Of a stretch of DNA of 64,000 bases, positions 12,370 to 25,100 are shown piece after piece. Within the stretch, counting starts at the first letter, position 1, and every line of letters begins with the position of its first letter. Origin of the DNA: Colocasia esculenta (taxonomy: Eukaryota; Streptophyta; Magnoliopsida; Alismatales; Araceae); assembly GCA_014218235.1 (NCBI GenBank), contig CM024760.1:14674049-14738048 (forward strand), read 5' to 3'. The notes under the pieces were generated by a model. It saw nothing but the letters and a program-made list of their open reading frames with translations. It did no database searches and was not told where the DNA came from. The position numbers and the translations under genes are program-made.

Positions 12370-12713
12370 GAGAGGATGACAATGTAATCCCATTGAGAGA
12401 CCAAATTAAGACCCACCACCCTTCTTCCACATCACATGCTTTTCAACCAAATTGGAGCGACAGAAAGTAGATGCAGTAAGAAAGGAAGGATGACAGAAAG
12501 TGTTCTGAGTTGGGAAAAAAAATCTGAGTATGTACTCCATTGAGAGGATGACAGTGGAATCCCATTGAGAGACCCAATTAAGACCCACCCTCTTCTTCCA
12601 CATCACATGTTTTTCAACCAAATTGGAGCGACAGAAAGTAGGTGCTGTGACAAAGGACGGATGATAGAAAGCGCTCTAAGTTGGGGAAAAAAATCATACG
12701 ACATTCAAATGTT
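12370..12713. repeat. 172-bp tandem duplication
   Basis: Two head-to-tail copies start at 12370 and 12542 with GAGAGGATGACA and share most of their length, including TTTTCAACCAAATTGGAGCG. Divergence is about 10 percent by eye. No coding capacity is recognised. Confidence 0.9.
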
Positions 12714-13238
12714 GGGTGTTTTCATGAGAAAAGCAGTGAACATATCACCATATGATTAGGTGTGCAGCAAGTGCTTAGGTGGCATATACCACCATATGGT
12801 TCATCCACATTTGGGGTGACAAAACATGAGAAAAGCAAGCCCTCATTAAAAAAATAGATTTTTTTTGTAACATAATCTTGATAACTTCTAAAGAACTCCC
12901 TCTAATCTTGATTTTTTGGACATAATATTGAGTACATCTGGTTTTTGGGCATATTATTGTTTTTGGACTAGAGCTTTATCTGTATCTAGGATTAGTATGT
13001 CTCTTTTATATTTTTATGTTTAGTTATGCTATATTTTGTTGTCTTAATCTAAATTTTTAAAAGTGATATGACATTCTCTTGTTCTGTTAAGAATGTGGTT
13101 AGTATGGTAAACATAGAGATACCTGCTTAGTGTTTTTTTTTCTTTGGCAATTAAGTTTAAGTTGCTTTTTGTGCACTTGAATCTCTATTTTATATGCACT
13201 ACATGGGCAAGAAGGTTTATGAACTAAATCGGCAGACA
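12714..13238. other. AT-rich DNA, nothing recognised
   Basis: No ORF, terminal repeat or RNA gene is seen. The stretch ends at the 5-bp TSD of the solo LTR that starts at 13244. Confidence 0.5.
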
Positions 13239-13243
13239 TGTAT

Positions 13244-16200
13244 TGTAACGTAGCACGTTTTTTGGATCTTCATGGATCGTCATTTAGTGGTCATTCGGAT
13301 CTGCGTTTACTAGTTTTGGTATGGTGCTCATGACTAATGTGGGGTCATTGGGCCTTGGTTGTGGTTTTCGAGCATTGTGCGGGGCTTAGTGGGCTGGCAG
13401 GTTAGGCCCATAGTACCCGTTGGTTCACTGGTTGTGAACGCGACAGGCATGTGCGTCGCGTTCAGAACGCGACAGCACTGGTGGTCGCGTTCTTGTTGCC
13501 TCTATTAGGGTCGACGTCTGCATGCACGTCGCGTGTCGTGCACGGGACAGGGCATGCTGACGTTGATAGTGGGAAGGCGACGCCCTAGTCCGTCGCGACA
13601 AGGTCGCGATGGGGAGGTACGTTGTGGTCCCAACCGTTGGGTGTTTTAAGTTGGTTTCAGCCAGACAGAGCAGGGGAAGCTCTGCTCAGCCAGGGGAAGC
13701 TACTGTGGAGGATTCAGGGGCGATTTAGCATTTTGGCGTCGTTTTCATCGCGCTCTCGATGCAAGGACATCGCATGGAGCGGGAGAGATATCGTGTCGTA
13801 GCCGGTTTGCGTGTTCTTCATGAAGGTAGGGAGATCCCACCTAGTTTTGTTGTGTGGATTGCATATGGTGCATGTTTGATTTGTTTAAAGCTTCATAAAC
13901 AGTAGATTCCATGTCTAGGCAATGAAATGAGCAAAAAAATTGGGTTGAAACATTGTTTAGGGTGGTTTGCATGGCAAATCTGGAGAAGGGTTCTCGGATT
14001 AGGGTTTCGCCTGTGAAGGCGACAGACCCGGTTGTCGCGACCAGGTCACGACAGGCCGACCCGTCGCGTTAGGATTTCCTATCGCGACACATCGGGGTGT
14101 CGCGATCTGATAGCGATGCTACCCCATGTCGCGACCTCAGCCATGAGGTCTTGCTTTTTATGGTTTTGGTGATTTGGTTATCCGATTATCGGTATTTGAT
14201 GTGCATGGCTTTGGCAAGTGGTGCATTGGCACCTGTAGCGCTCTGTGAGCGTGGTTAGTGTGTTGTTAACATATTTGGTGTAGTGTCTCCATGGTGTGAG
14301 TGTGTGCATGGCACATACTATTATGGTGGCTGGGCATGAGGTTTCGGCGTGAACCTAGCTTCAGTCTTGTGACATCTTTTATAGGTTGATAAAGATGGTT
14401 TAACTAGTATCATGTGTGTAAGGTTAAGAGTTGGTGTATAAATATTATATATTGTATTTATGTGGCAAGGAGGTCACATGATGACCAATGATAGGCCAGT
14501 TTATGATTAGTTATCATGATTTATATGTGTGTTGGTGTGGGGTAGCTTGTAGGTCATAGGGTGACCGGGGACAAGTTATTCCTGACACTCGTATCGTGGT
14601 TTATAATAAAGAATATGTAAGTATATACATGTCGTGGTTTGTGCATTGCCGAGTGTGGTGGTCCGGCGCCTATTCCGGAGTACCTCTTCAGTTGGGTGCT
14701 CCAGGTTCTGTGTGAGCCAGGCACGTGCATGTGTACTCAGGGCTTGTCCCGGTACTGGGTACCATCGAGGTCTATGTTGTCTGTCCTGGACACCCTCACT
14801 CCTGTGTTTGAGTAGTACGTCCGGCTGAGGGAAAGATGACTGGGGGCAGCGACTTGTGTTTGTGGATGTGCAGTCGCTTGTAGCGCGCTCGTGGTTGGGG
14901 GTACGGACACCATTAGACGTACTGGTCCCCAGCTAGTCCTAGTTTCCAGTGCCTCACTTTAGAGAGCTCGGGCCAGAGTCTCTAAAGGTGCCAGGCATGG
15001 GCTTGCGGGGTGTGTGACCTGCAGGTTGTGGTGTTGGTTGGTCTCCACTGTTCTTTGGCTTGTGGTTGTGGAGCAGTAGTTGGACCTTACGTCTGTGGCT
15101 GCGAGACTGAGAGGTAGTTCTTGTGTTGTGTTGTCCAAGTTGGATATTGGCGTCATGAACCAGTAGTCTGTTCTCATGTGGTGGCGTCGTGCTTTCCGAC
15201 TCGTGCTTTACCACTGGCTGTGGCTCGTGTGTGTGTGACTCACTGGTTAAGGTTTTACTCGTTGAGGTGTGCCTTGGTGTTGACACAGTTGAGACTGGGG
15301 TTTGTCTTGCCATAGTGTGCCTGGTTGTGGCACAAACTTACTTGTGGTTTCTGTGGTGGTACCTCGTGGTAGTAGGTACCTGTACCCAGTGTGGGTAGTA
15401 GTTTGTGGTGGTACATTGTGTACCAACCTTTTTAGGTGGTGTAGTGGGGCTGTGCTCCATGGAGGTCATGTGGTGAGACCTTCCACTTGCTGTGTTTTAC
15501 CCTTTCTTGGGTAAACTTCCGAATAAGGTTTTAATGTGTGGTGGATTGGCATCGTGGTAGCCAATTTTGTTACCTTGTGTGTGACATTCGATACATCGTG
15601 GTTTAGGGGTATAAAGGACTAGCTCTTGGTTAGTAGTCCTGTTACCCACGTGTTTGAGATTCGCCAGTGAAGCTTGTAGCCTAGGCAGTGGTTTGCCTGT
15701 GTGGCTTGCAGCTTAGGCGACTAATTATTGAGGTGGTGTGCCTGTGAGGCTTGTGGCCTAGGCTTTCCAGTATTGGGGCGGACTAGTGGTGTGGTGCTAG
15801 TCTTGTTGTTCTCTTCTCTTCAAGGACTATATGTTTATTGTAAGTTTATGTTCTAGTTGTTGTTTATTATGAATGTGTGAGCATGATATGGTTTGGCTAT
15901 CGATATTGCCGGTGAGACCCATTGAGGTTGAGGTTCTCCTATTTTGTGTGTGGTTTTGGGTGGTCCCCTACTGAGCCGGTGACTTGTTGAGGCTCACTCC
16001 CCTACAGTTCTTTTCAGGGTTTACTGTTGGTATGGCTTGTGAAGACGTTGTGACAGACTTGTACCACCAGCAGTAGTATTACTGGAGTTGTGTGAGCTTG
16101 TGCTCCCTCGGGGTATGCCCCAGGTAGTTATACTCTTTTTAATTTGGACATGTAATAATGTAATGGGACAGTTGTAAATTGTTATATGCAGATATGAGCA

Positions 16201-16352
16201 CATGTATTTTCTTGTGTCTTATACTGTGTAGTTGTCTTTTATATTCTTACTGGACACGTGTACGAGCTATCCCTTGCGAGACTTCGGTCCGTTCGCAGGA
16301 GGCGGATCTGGACATGGAGCATTATTGGGCATAAGTATCTAGGGCCGCCACA
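13244..16352 (-). mobile_element. Solo LTR, 3.1 kb, probably Ty3/gypsy
   Basis: The sequence runs from TGTAACGTAGCACG to GGGCCGCCACA and is flanked on both sides by TGTAT (13239-13243 and 16353-16357), a 5-bp TSD. A second copy in the opposite orientation is at 19186-26353. No internal retrotransposon sequence adjoins either end, so this is a solo LTR left by LTR-LTR recombination. The family is inferred from the TGTAACGGCCC-type end and GTGAGC...CTCAG words, which recall Tekay/Del-type LTRs; that end is on the right here, so the element points left. Clusters of GTCGCGAC-like words lie at 13430-13620 and 14020-14150. Confidence 0.85.
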
Positions 16353-16357
16353 TGTAT

Positions 16358-17374
16358 AGTCAAGCTTCCAGTTATTTTCAATAGTCTTGGAGCTTTAAAA
16401 ATCTAATTGAACAGAAAACTTGTAAAAATCCAATTGAACAGAATACTTAACCTGTTAACTATGCTAACCTAGGAAATTATTATAGTTTAAGCCATTTTAT
16501 AAGTTATAAGATGGTTAAGAACAGCAGACATGCCTTCAAATGGTTAAGAACAACATCTCATATGCAGAAAGAATGGGCCTCCACCCATCATTCATCACCT
16601 ACCCCCCAAAAAATCTAATGACAATCATAAGGCACAGGGATATCTACAAATTTATATAGGTGCACAAGATTTCAAAAACACTAAGGCACAACATTTAAGA
16701 AACATAAGCATAAATGTTTTATAACATGCACATTAAAACCCATGGATGTGTAGGGGTTCTATACAAACTATAGAAAAGAAAATCAAACTATACAAATCTT
16801 ATATATATAGCTCTTAACAACCAAAGTAAATGAACAAATCAACACAGATCATAATCTTAAAAATAGTTTTGACATTCTATAAGTTATAAGATTTATAGAC
16901 ATAACCATAGCTTATGAGAGCTAAATAGAAATAGTTTTGACATTCTATAAGTTGTAAGATATGAGAAAAAGTCCTACTATTGCTCAATATCTTAATTGAT
17001 TTTCTTTTATTAAAGCATGTGCAATCAGCATTGAAACTATATAATAGACTAAAGCTATAATCTTTTGGATTTTTTACAGTTTCATATGCACATTAATTTG
17101 TCTCCAACATCAGCATTAAAATTTCTACTGGTACATTAAATGTTCTATGACTGGATTAGTGTTGCTATGTCATGTCAAGAGTAAGATTGAGGTAAACTTT
17201 TCCCAAGATATTGATTAGTGGGTTGTGCACTTTACGATTTTAACGTTTATTTTCATTATGTTTTTCTTATAGCAGTACTCCCTCCCTCTGTAGACGTATG
17301 GCTAGATTGGCATCCACATTTGCCTGTTGTAAGCCTTATGTAGTCGTGGTCTGCTTATTGGGAGTTTGCTTAGA
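16358..17374. other. AT-rich DNA between repeats, nothing recognised
   Basis: Short repeated words (GACATTCTATAAGTT at about 16870 and 16940) are present. No gene or element border could be supported. Confidence 0.4.
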
Positions 17375-17551
17375 CCCTGACCAGTTCAAAAGATCTGTTA
17401 GGAGTAGCTCTAGATATATCGAAGCCAGTAGTTTTGGATTGCATAATCTATCAATTCCTGACCATTTCAAAAGATCTATCAGGAGTAAGGTCTGGATCTA
17501 TCCGGTTGATGAAGCCAGTAGCTTTTGGGTTGCATAATCCGTCAATTCCAA
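17375..17551. repeat. ~82-bp direct duplication
   Basis: Two adjacent copies start with CCTGACCA at 17375 and 17457 and share GAAGCCAGTAG and TGCATAATC. It has no recognised coding role. Confidence 0.8.
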
Positions 17552-17889
17552 ATCATTAGCTTCTACTGGAAATACGCGTTAGAGTGGATACTGTTTCCTA
17601 TGGAAAAATTAGATGTTGGCTTCTGGACTGAGACTGTCCAAACAAAAGCAAACTTGGCCATGCCTCCGGATTTGTGATGGAAAGTTGCAATTGTAGGGGA
17701 GACATCAAATGTAGAAACAATTTATTTAAACTCAACACAATAAAATAGATCATTTAATTTAAAAAAATCAAGAAAACAAACTAAAACCTTAAGAACATGA
17801 AATTATAAACTGAAATCAGATTTCAATATGAGGTGATGACATTTCAGTGAGAAATATAGTTGTGTGTTTATAAAATATAATTACATACT

Positions 17890-18240
17890 TAATGGAGGGG
17901 TGGGGCCGCCGAAGGGGAGGGGGCCGCCAGAGAGGAGGGGGCCGGAGAGAAGGGGTGGGGGCTGCTGCTGGAGGGGAGGGAGGAGATGGGGTGGGGGCCG
18001 TCGGAGGGGTGGGGGCTGCCGTCGGAGGGGAAGGGGGGATGGGGGTGGGGTCCGCCAGAGGGGAGGGGGCCGGGGAGGGAGGGGGGCTGCCGCCGGAGGG
18101 GAGGGAGGGGATGGGGCCGAAGTGGAGAGAGAGACTCACAGTGGGGGGTGGGGGCTGCAGCCGGAGGGGAGGGTGTCGTCGTAGGGGGTCGCAGGACCGT
18201 CGGGAGAGAGAGAGAGAGAGAGAGAAGTGGGCTTTATGGC
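17890..18240. repeat. G-rich low-complexity tract with GA run
   Basis: The plus strand is built from imperfect units such as GGAGGGGAGGGGGCCGCC, with many runs of four or more G, and ends in a (GA)n run at 18204-18226. ORFs rich in Pro/Ala on the minus strand are a by-product of the composition. The tract directly adjoins palindromic GCGGC words at 18238-18341. Confidence 0.85.
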
Positions 18241-18341
18241 GGGACAAGGGAAAAATATGGCAGCGGCCATATTATTCTTTAGCAGTGGCTATGACAAGCC
18301 GCTGCCATATAATTGTATGGCGGCGGATAGTAGCCGCTGCC
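18238..18341. repeat. Palindromic GCGGC words, CACTA subterminal-like
   Basis: Repeated and inverted words (GGCAGCGGCCATAT, GCCGCTGCCATAT, GGCGGCGGATAGTAGCCGC) resemble the subterminal repeats at 27480-27838. No CACTA terminus was found next to them, so assignment to a CACTA element is an inference. Confidence 0.4.
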
Positions 18342-19180
18342 ATATGTATTAATTTTAACACATGCACTTTAGAAAAATAAATATATTTACTACTTGCATC
18401 AATATATATATATATATATAATTATAAATTGGTTAATTAATTAGAAATCCCTATCAAATATTTTACTTATTTTTTAGTTCATGACAGAGTTGTAACTCAT
18501 TACAGTAAGTGTTATCCCATGTTACATATATAATTTCAGTTCTGTTACAGTAAGGTCCTCCCTATTACAATCAGGGACTCCTAATTAATTTACCCTACAA
18601 ATATTACTATATCTATTAATGTATTATCTTGTGATGATACCAAGTATTGTGTATGGACACCTAAAGACCATGTGTCGGCACTAAAAGAGGATCGGACGAG
18701 AATTAATTCTGTCAATGAATAGTTAAGCACAATAATATATCAAATTTAATCGTAATGAGAAAGAACTGGTATGGCTTTTAATGCTTAGGTCAGCTGGTAT
18801 AAGAAAATCTGAATTTTCAATTGACGAGCAAAACTGATATTGACTTTTAATGCCTAAGTCAACTATGTCGATCACTATAAACAAGGATAAATAAAAAAAT
18901 AGTTTTAAACTTCTTCTTCATCAGTACTTCTACCATAGGTTGGAATATCTTTGGATCTTAATTCTTACTCTTACATTTAAGTTTAATCAATATATATACA
19001 TATATATATATATGATCGTTGAATCAGAGACTACATATCATCAAGATCTATGTTATTATAAGTAAATTAGAATTACTCTATTAAATTTGATTCATCTTTA
19101 AAATCAGTCGGTTGAATTTGATTCATATTTAAAATCTGACCATGTGGACTCATCATTTTAAACCAGTATGGATGAAGACA
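18342..19180. other. AT-rich DNA; short stretch like the ULP1 Mutator introns
   Basis: (AT)n runs occur near 18404-18420 and 18992-19012. At 18490-18580 the words ATTACAGTAAGTGTTAT and GTTACAGTAAG closely resemble an intron of the Mutator-like element (39525-39600), suggesting a related fragment. Nothing else is recognised. Confidence 0.4.
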
Positions 19181-19185
19181 CAGGT

Positions 19186-22100
19186 TGTAACGGCCTTGGA
19201 TATTTATACCCAATAAGGGTCCATATCCAGATCCGTCTCCCGCGAACGGACCGAAGTCTCGTAAGGGATAGCTCGAACACGTGTCCAGGAAGAATATAAA
19301 AGACAAACCACAACAGTAAGAGACACAAGAAAGGATATGTGCTCATATCTGTATATACAATTTACAATTGTCCCATTACATTATTACATGCCCAAATTAT
19401 AAAGAGTACAACTACTTGGGACATACCTCGAGGGAGCACAAGCTCACTTAACTGTACTAACACTGCTGCTGGTGGTACAAGTTTGTCACGACACCTCTGC
19501 AAGCCACACCAACGGTAAACCCTGAAAAGAACTGTAAGGGAGTGAGCCTCAACAAGTCACTGGCTCAGTAGGGACCACCCAAAACAACACACAATGCAGA
19601 AAAACCTCAACCCCAATAGGTCTCATTGGCAACACCGGAAGCCAAATCATTTCATGCTTACAGTAAAGCGTAATTATATCAATTCACACCAATTATGGAA
19701 ATAAGATGAGACAACGGAGAACTAGCACCACGCTACTAGTCTTCCCAATAACTGGAAAACCTAGGCCATAAGGCATACCACCTCAATAGCTGGTCGCCTA
19801 AACTGTAAGCCACACAGGCAAAACATTGCCTAAGCTACTAGCTTCATTGGCAAGCCTCTAAACATATGAGTAACAGGATTGCTAACCAAGAGCTAATCCT
19901 TTATACCCTTAAATCACGATGTATCGAATGTCACACTTAAGAAACAGGACTGGCTATCACGATGCCAATCCATCGCGCACTAAACCTTATTTGGACAAAG
20001 AAGGGTAAACACAACAAGTGGAAGGTCTCACCGCACGACCTCCACTTCACCACCTGAGAAGGCTAGTACTCAGCGTACTACGGGAAACTAGTATTCACAA
20101 AGAGTACAGGTACCTAGCATCATGAGGTACCACCACGGAACACAAACACAACTGTGCCACCACGAGGGCACACCACAACCAATCAGACCACAACCAGTGA
20201 GTTTCCGTTCACTAACCACAATAACAACCATGCCAACATCATGGCATACCTCGACGCGTAAAACCACAACTAACACACGCTACAACTGGTAGCAAAGCAC
20301 GAGCCAGAAAGTACGACGCCACCACACGGGACAGACTACTGGTTCATGACGCCAGTATCCAACCCGGACAACACAGCACAAGAACTATCTCTCAGTCTCG
20401 CAATCACGGACGTAAGGTCCAACTACAGCTCCACAACACAAGTAAAGCTAAAGAACTGTGGAGACCAACCAAACCACCACAACCTACAGGTCACACACCC
20501 TGTAGGCCCATGCCTGGCACCTTTAGAGACTCTGGCCTAAGCTCTCTAAAGTGAGGTACTGGTAACAAGACTAGCCAGGGCCCAGTATGTCTACTGGTGT
20601 CTGTAACCCCCAGTTACGAGCGCGCTACAAGTGACTAAACACAAACTCTCATAAGTCACTGTCCCACTGCCGTCTTTCCCTCAGTCGGACGACAACTCTC
20701 CCTGAGAGTGAGGGTCCAGGAAGACGACAAGACCTCGACGATACCACTGTACCGGACAAACAAACCCCGAGCACACTCACGTGCCTGTCTCACCTCGAAA
20801 CCTGGGGGTCCCAACTTAAGAGGCATTCCGGAATAAGCGCTGGACCACCAAACTCAGCAATGCACAAACCACGATATATATACTTATATATTCTTTATTA
20901 CAAACCACAGAACAAATATCAAGAATAGCTTAACCTCGATCACCCTGTGAACTACAAACTACCTCACACCAATACACATGTAAACCACGATAATCATTTA
21001 CAAACTGGCCTATCATTGGTCATCACATGACCTCCTTGCCACATACATACTATGTACACTAACTATACATTAACTCTTAACCTTACTTACATTACATTAA
21101 TTAAAATATCTCTATTAGTCCACAAAGGACGCTACAAGACTGAGGCTAGGTTCACACTTGAACCATCATTGCCTAGCCATTACTATACTATGTGCCATGC
21201 ACATATTCATATTACGTAAACACCACACCAACTACGTAAACCATACGTAAACCACCCACCAACCACGTGGGCAGCATGCTCATAGAGCTTTACCGGTGCC
21301 AATGCACCTCTTACCAAAACCATGCACGTTAAACATCGATAATCGGATAACCATAACACGAAAAGCATGCAAAGCAGAACCCTCGGCTGTGATCGCGACA
21401 GAGGCCATGACCGCCTTCTGATCGCGACGCCACAACATGGCGCGACAAGAAATCCTGTCGCGACGGATCGGCCTGTCGCAATCTGGTCGCGACAGCAGGG
21501 TCCGTCGCCTTCTCAGGCGAAAACCCTAATTCGACAACCATCTCCGGATCTTCCATGCAAACCACCCTAAATCCCGTTTCAACCCAGTTTTCATGCTCAT
21601 TTCACCTCCTATGTAGTACCCCGGAAAATCCATTAATTAAAAATTATAGATAAATATAAAATTTATCTATTTATAAACTCAATTAATTAAAACAATAGAC
21701 ATCATTATTGCATGCGTATAAACTCCTATAAAAAATTTGTAAAAATAGTAGTTATACTTTAAATAATGTTCTCTAATGACCCATTATGAAATCTGGGCAT
21801 AGAAAAATTGTTTGGACTTAGTTTAAGAATTTATGCGACTTATTAGCATAATTAAGGAATAAGTCGAAGAACTCCTATTTTCTGACCCAAAGTGGATTAT
21901 AAATAAAAATAAACATGTGGGTAGACTTTAAATAATATGGGATGATAGTCCATTATGATATTTGGACCAATGGACAATCTTGGCCCTAAATAAATTCTTT
22001 AATAAAAAGGATAAATAAAAACTCATTAAGTAAAGTAAGTACATGGGTTGTACAATTAAGCTCACATGAGTTATTGGGCCAAGAGTAATTGCCCAAATGA

Positions 22101-25100
22101 TGAATATTAGAAATATTAGCATGAATAATATTTATTCAATTTAAAAATATAAAATTACTTGAATAAGTGTGATAAATAGATTTACATAAGGATAAATGGT
22201 GAATAATTGGAAACTAAATCAATACCCATTAAGTTAAATTAGTAATGGGTTTGATTAATGGACCTAACATGAATTGTTGGGCCCAAATGAGAAGAGCCCA
22301 TCATGAGATGGGAAGTAATTAGTCTAAATTCGTACCTAAAAATAGTAATAAATAGAAAAGGGTTAAGATAATGATTATTTTAACTCTTACTTATCTTAAA
22401 AAGAGTCCACATCCCATCCTAACACATTAGCCATGAAATTAGATCTCTCCCTAAGTCAATTAGTGGATTAATGCTAGAATATAAGAGATAAATGTGTAAA
22501 TTCGGAGTTAATATTTAAATAAATTAAAAAGGGATAAGATAATGACTAAACTAGCTTATAAATGTCTCTATAAGAGTTCTAGACCTATCCTAAACCATTA
22601 TCCACGAAATTAGACCTCTCATCTAACCTATTAGGTGGGATAATGCAAGAAATAAGGGGATAAATAAAGAAATTAAAGAGTTGGAAGAAGTAGGAAGAGT
22701 TTTAGAGAGGATGGACTCTTGTAGCAACCATATACACCCTAATCCAACCCTATCAACCCTCATTTTCGTGCTTAGACTTTGGGAGATGAAGGAGAGGCTG
22801 GAGAACGAAGGAGCAAGGTGGAAGGAGCTTGGAGCAAAGGATTTCACCCCGTCTTCGTCTAAAAACCCTAGCTTTTCATTCTTGCAACGAAAGATAGGCA
22901 ATCTCTCAAGATAAAATCGTGAAATAATTACCCTAGGTAGAGTTCATGTACCTCTTCAAAAGTCCTATGGTTTCGTGGTATTTTGTACATCCATTTGGGC
23001 GAATTTATTTCATGAAGCCCTGCTGTACCATGAACCCAAAATCTCATGTTTTCTCTAATTCCTTGCATGTACTCGTTCTCATACCATGATAAAATTCTCA
23101 GTTAGACTACATCATACTAGTTTTCAAACGCCCCTAGTCTTGCTCTATTTCAACCTCCCATGAGGGAGAATTAAATCTTTCAATCTCTGTCTAATGCATG
23201 TACCCGACTCTTCAAGTTTACCTTTAAACTTCGTGCATACTTCATATCTTGCTATGAGAAAATTTTCTAAAATAATACATCGTGTTAGCTTTCGAACGCC
23301 CCTAGTTTCGTAATTTTTCATCAAGTATACATCCCAAATTAATTCATTGAACCTTGACTGCGCCTGTTTAGGTCACCAAAAAGTAACCCGACCAATACAT
23401 ATCTAAACCTTGTCTATTTTCAAATTAATCGTGCATGTTGATAGATATATATGTCTACTTTCGTTTAAAATTAGTTTCGTACTTTTTAGATCACGTGCTA
23501 TTTTATATGGAATTTAGAACGTCCCTGTATCACAGAGGACTCGCCCTAGGAAAAAGGGAAAAAGGGCAATCTCACATGTTATCGCGACGGCGCGATCCGC
23601 CGCGATATCAGTGAGGTCGCGCCGGCCGATGGCGTCGTGTCAAGAATGCGTCGGCATAAGCCGCCGCGATTCACCCCGGACCGGGCCAGACCGGCCAGGC
23701 CCCGTGTCGCGCCCGACCGCCCTGTCGCGACTTGAATCGCGACGGGTGAGTCTGCCGCGTTTTCATGAATCCGACCAGAATGAAAAATTGTACATATGCC
23801 ATGTTGTTTAAGCTTTATACCCCTAATTGGCCATGATTAAACCATGATATAGTTAACCCGACTTGGCTAAGTTAATAAATGACATAATGATATAAATTTG
23901 ATTATTTTAAATGGACATTTGCACGACTTGTCATATCCTCAAGATTTCTTTACACTTACACCACATGACTTTATAATTACCATTTGACTCTAATAATTTA
24001 TGCAATAATGTATCTGGTAATTTAGCGAAATAAATGACTAAATTACTATATTTTATTAAATACAAGTGTTCTATTTTACTCGCGTATTTTATCTACCGTT
24101 ACCGTTTTCCCTCGACCTTCGAGCACTCGAGGCACGACGGACCCGTTTTCTACACACTTTTCTCTTGACTTGGACCACCTCTCCACCGGGAATACTCTCG
24201 ACTGGAATAGGGACTCCTTGTCAAGGCCTCCGTAAGTTCTTGGCTTTGGCGCACGTCCTTAGCGATGAGCTGGTTGTACCTTTAAATCATGTTACACTTT
24301 TAGGGATCAGTACGATCCAAAACGGTCTTAGTAAGTTCTCTCTTATCTTGTGATCACGCCAGACCATCTAGTCAGTGTTCATAGCACGGCTAATGGGCGG
24401 ATGTGACTTCTACCAGACTGCCGGTACCCGACCTGGTGCTGTGCAACCGTTACTATCATGGTTTATCGTTGTTTTACGATTATACCCCTATCTCATCTAC
24501 TATCCTTGTACTCTCATCTATTCACGTTCACTCTACTATCTCGTCTATTCATCTAGTACTCTCTTGAGACTCTTGAGTGTTGCGGCTCCCATTGCTTGTA
24601 CTATACATGACTGTCTAGCGCCATAATATGGGTCCGGTGACCCTACTGACTTGAATGCATAGTATGCAGGGCACGGAGAGTGTCCGAGGGGCTCCAATCT
24701 AGTCCTAGGGCAGAGAGCCACCCGAAAATACCTGCAGGGGCTATTGACGGTGTTCTGCATTGCACCGGTTCTGACTATCTCGAATTGAAGACATTTAATT
24801 GTTTTACTATTAGTCTGAGGAGTTCGGACATATTGTATCAGTTCTGTGCTATTAGTGTGCTAGCACTGACTGTTATAACATTAGTCTGAGGAGTTCAGAC
24901 GTAATGTACTATCGTTAAACGGCTACTGTCCCAAAGTGACTATTGTCGTACTCGACTAGTGCACCGTGGTGCAACCATACACGTTATCTCTTTACACGCT
25001 ATCTCCTTACATGTATCTCGTTACACGCTATCTTGATATACAAGCTATCTCGTCACACGCCACCTTGATACAAGCTATCCTATTACATGTCATTTTGATA

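Noticed and set aside
17816..18380. Pro/Ala-rich and Gly/Arg-rich ORFs on both strands
   Set aside because: They result from a G-rich low-complexity tract. No conserved domain and no intact gene structure are seen.
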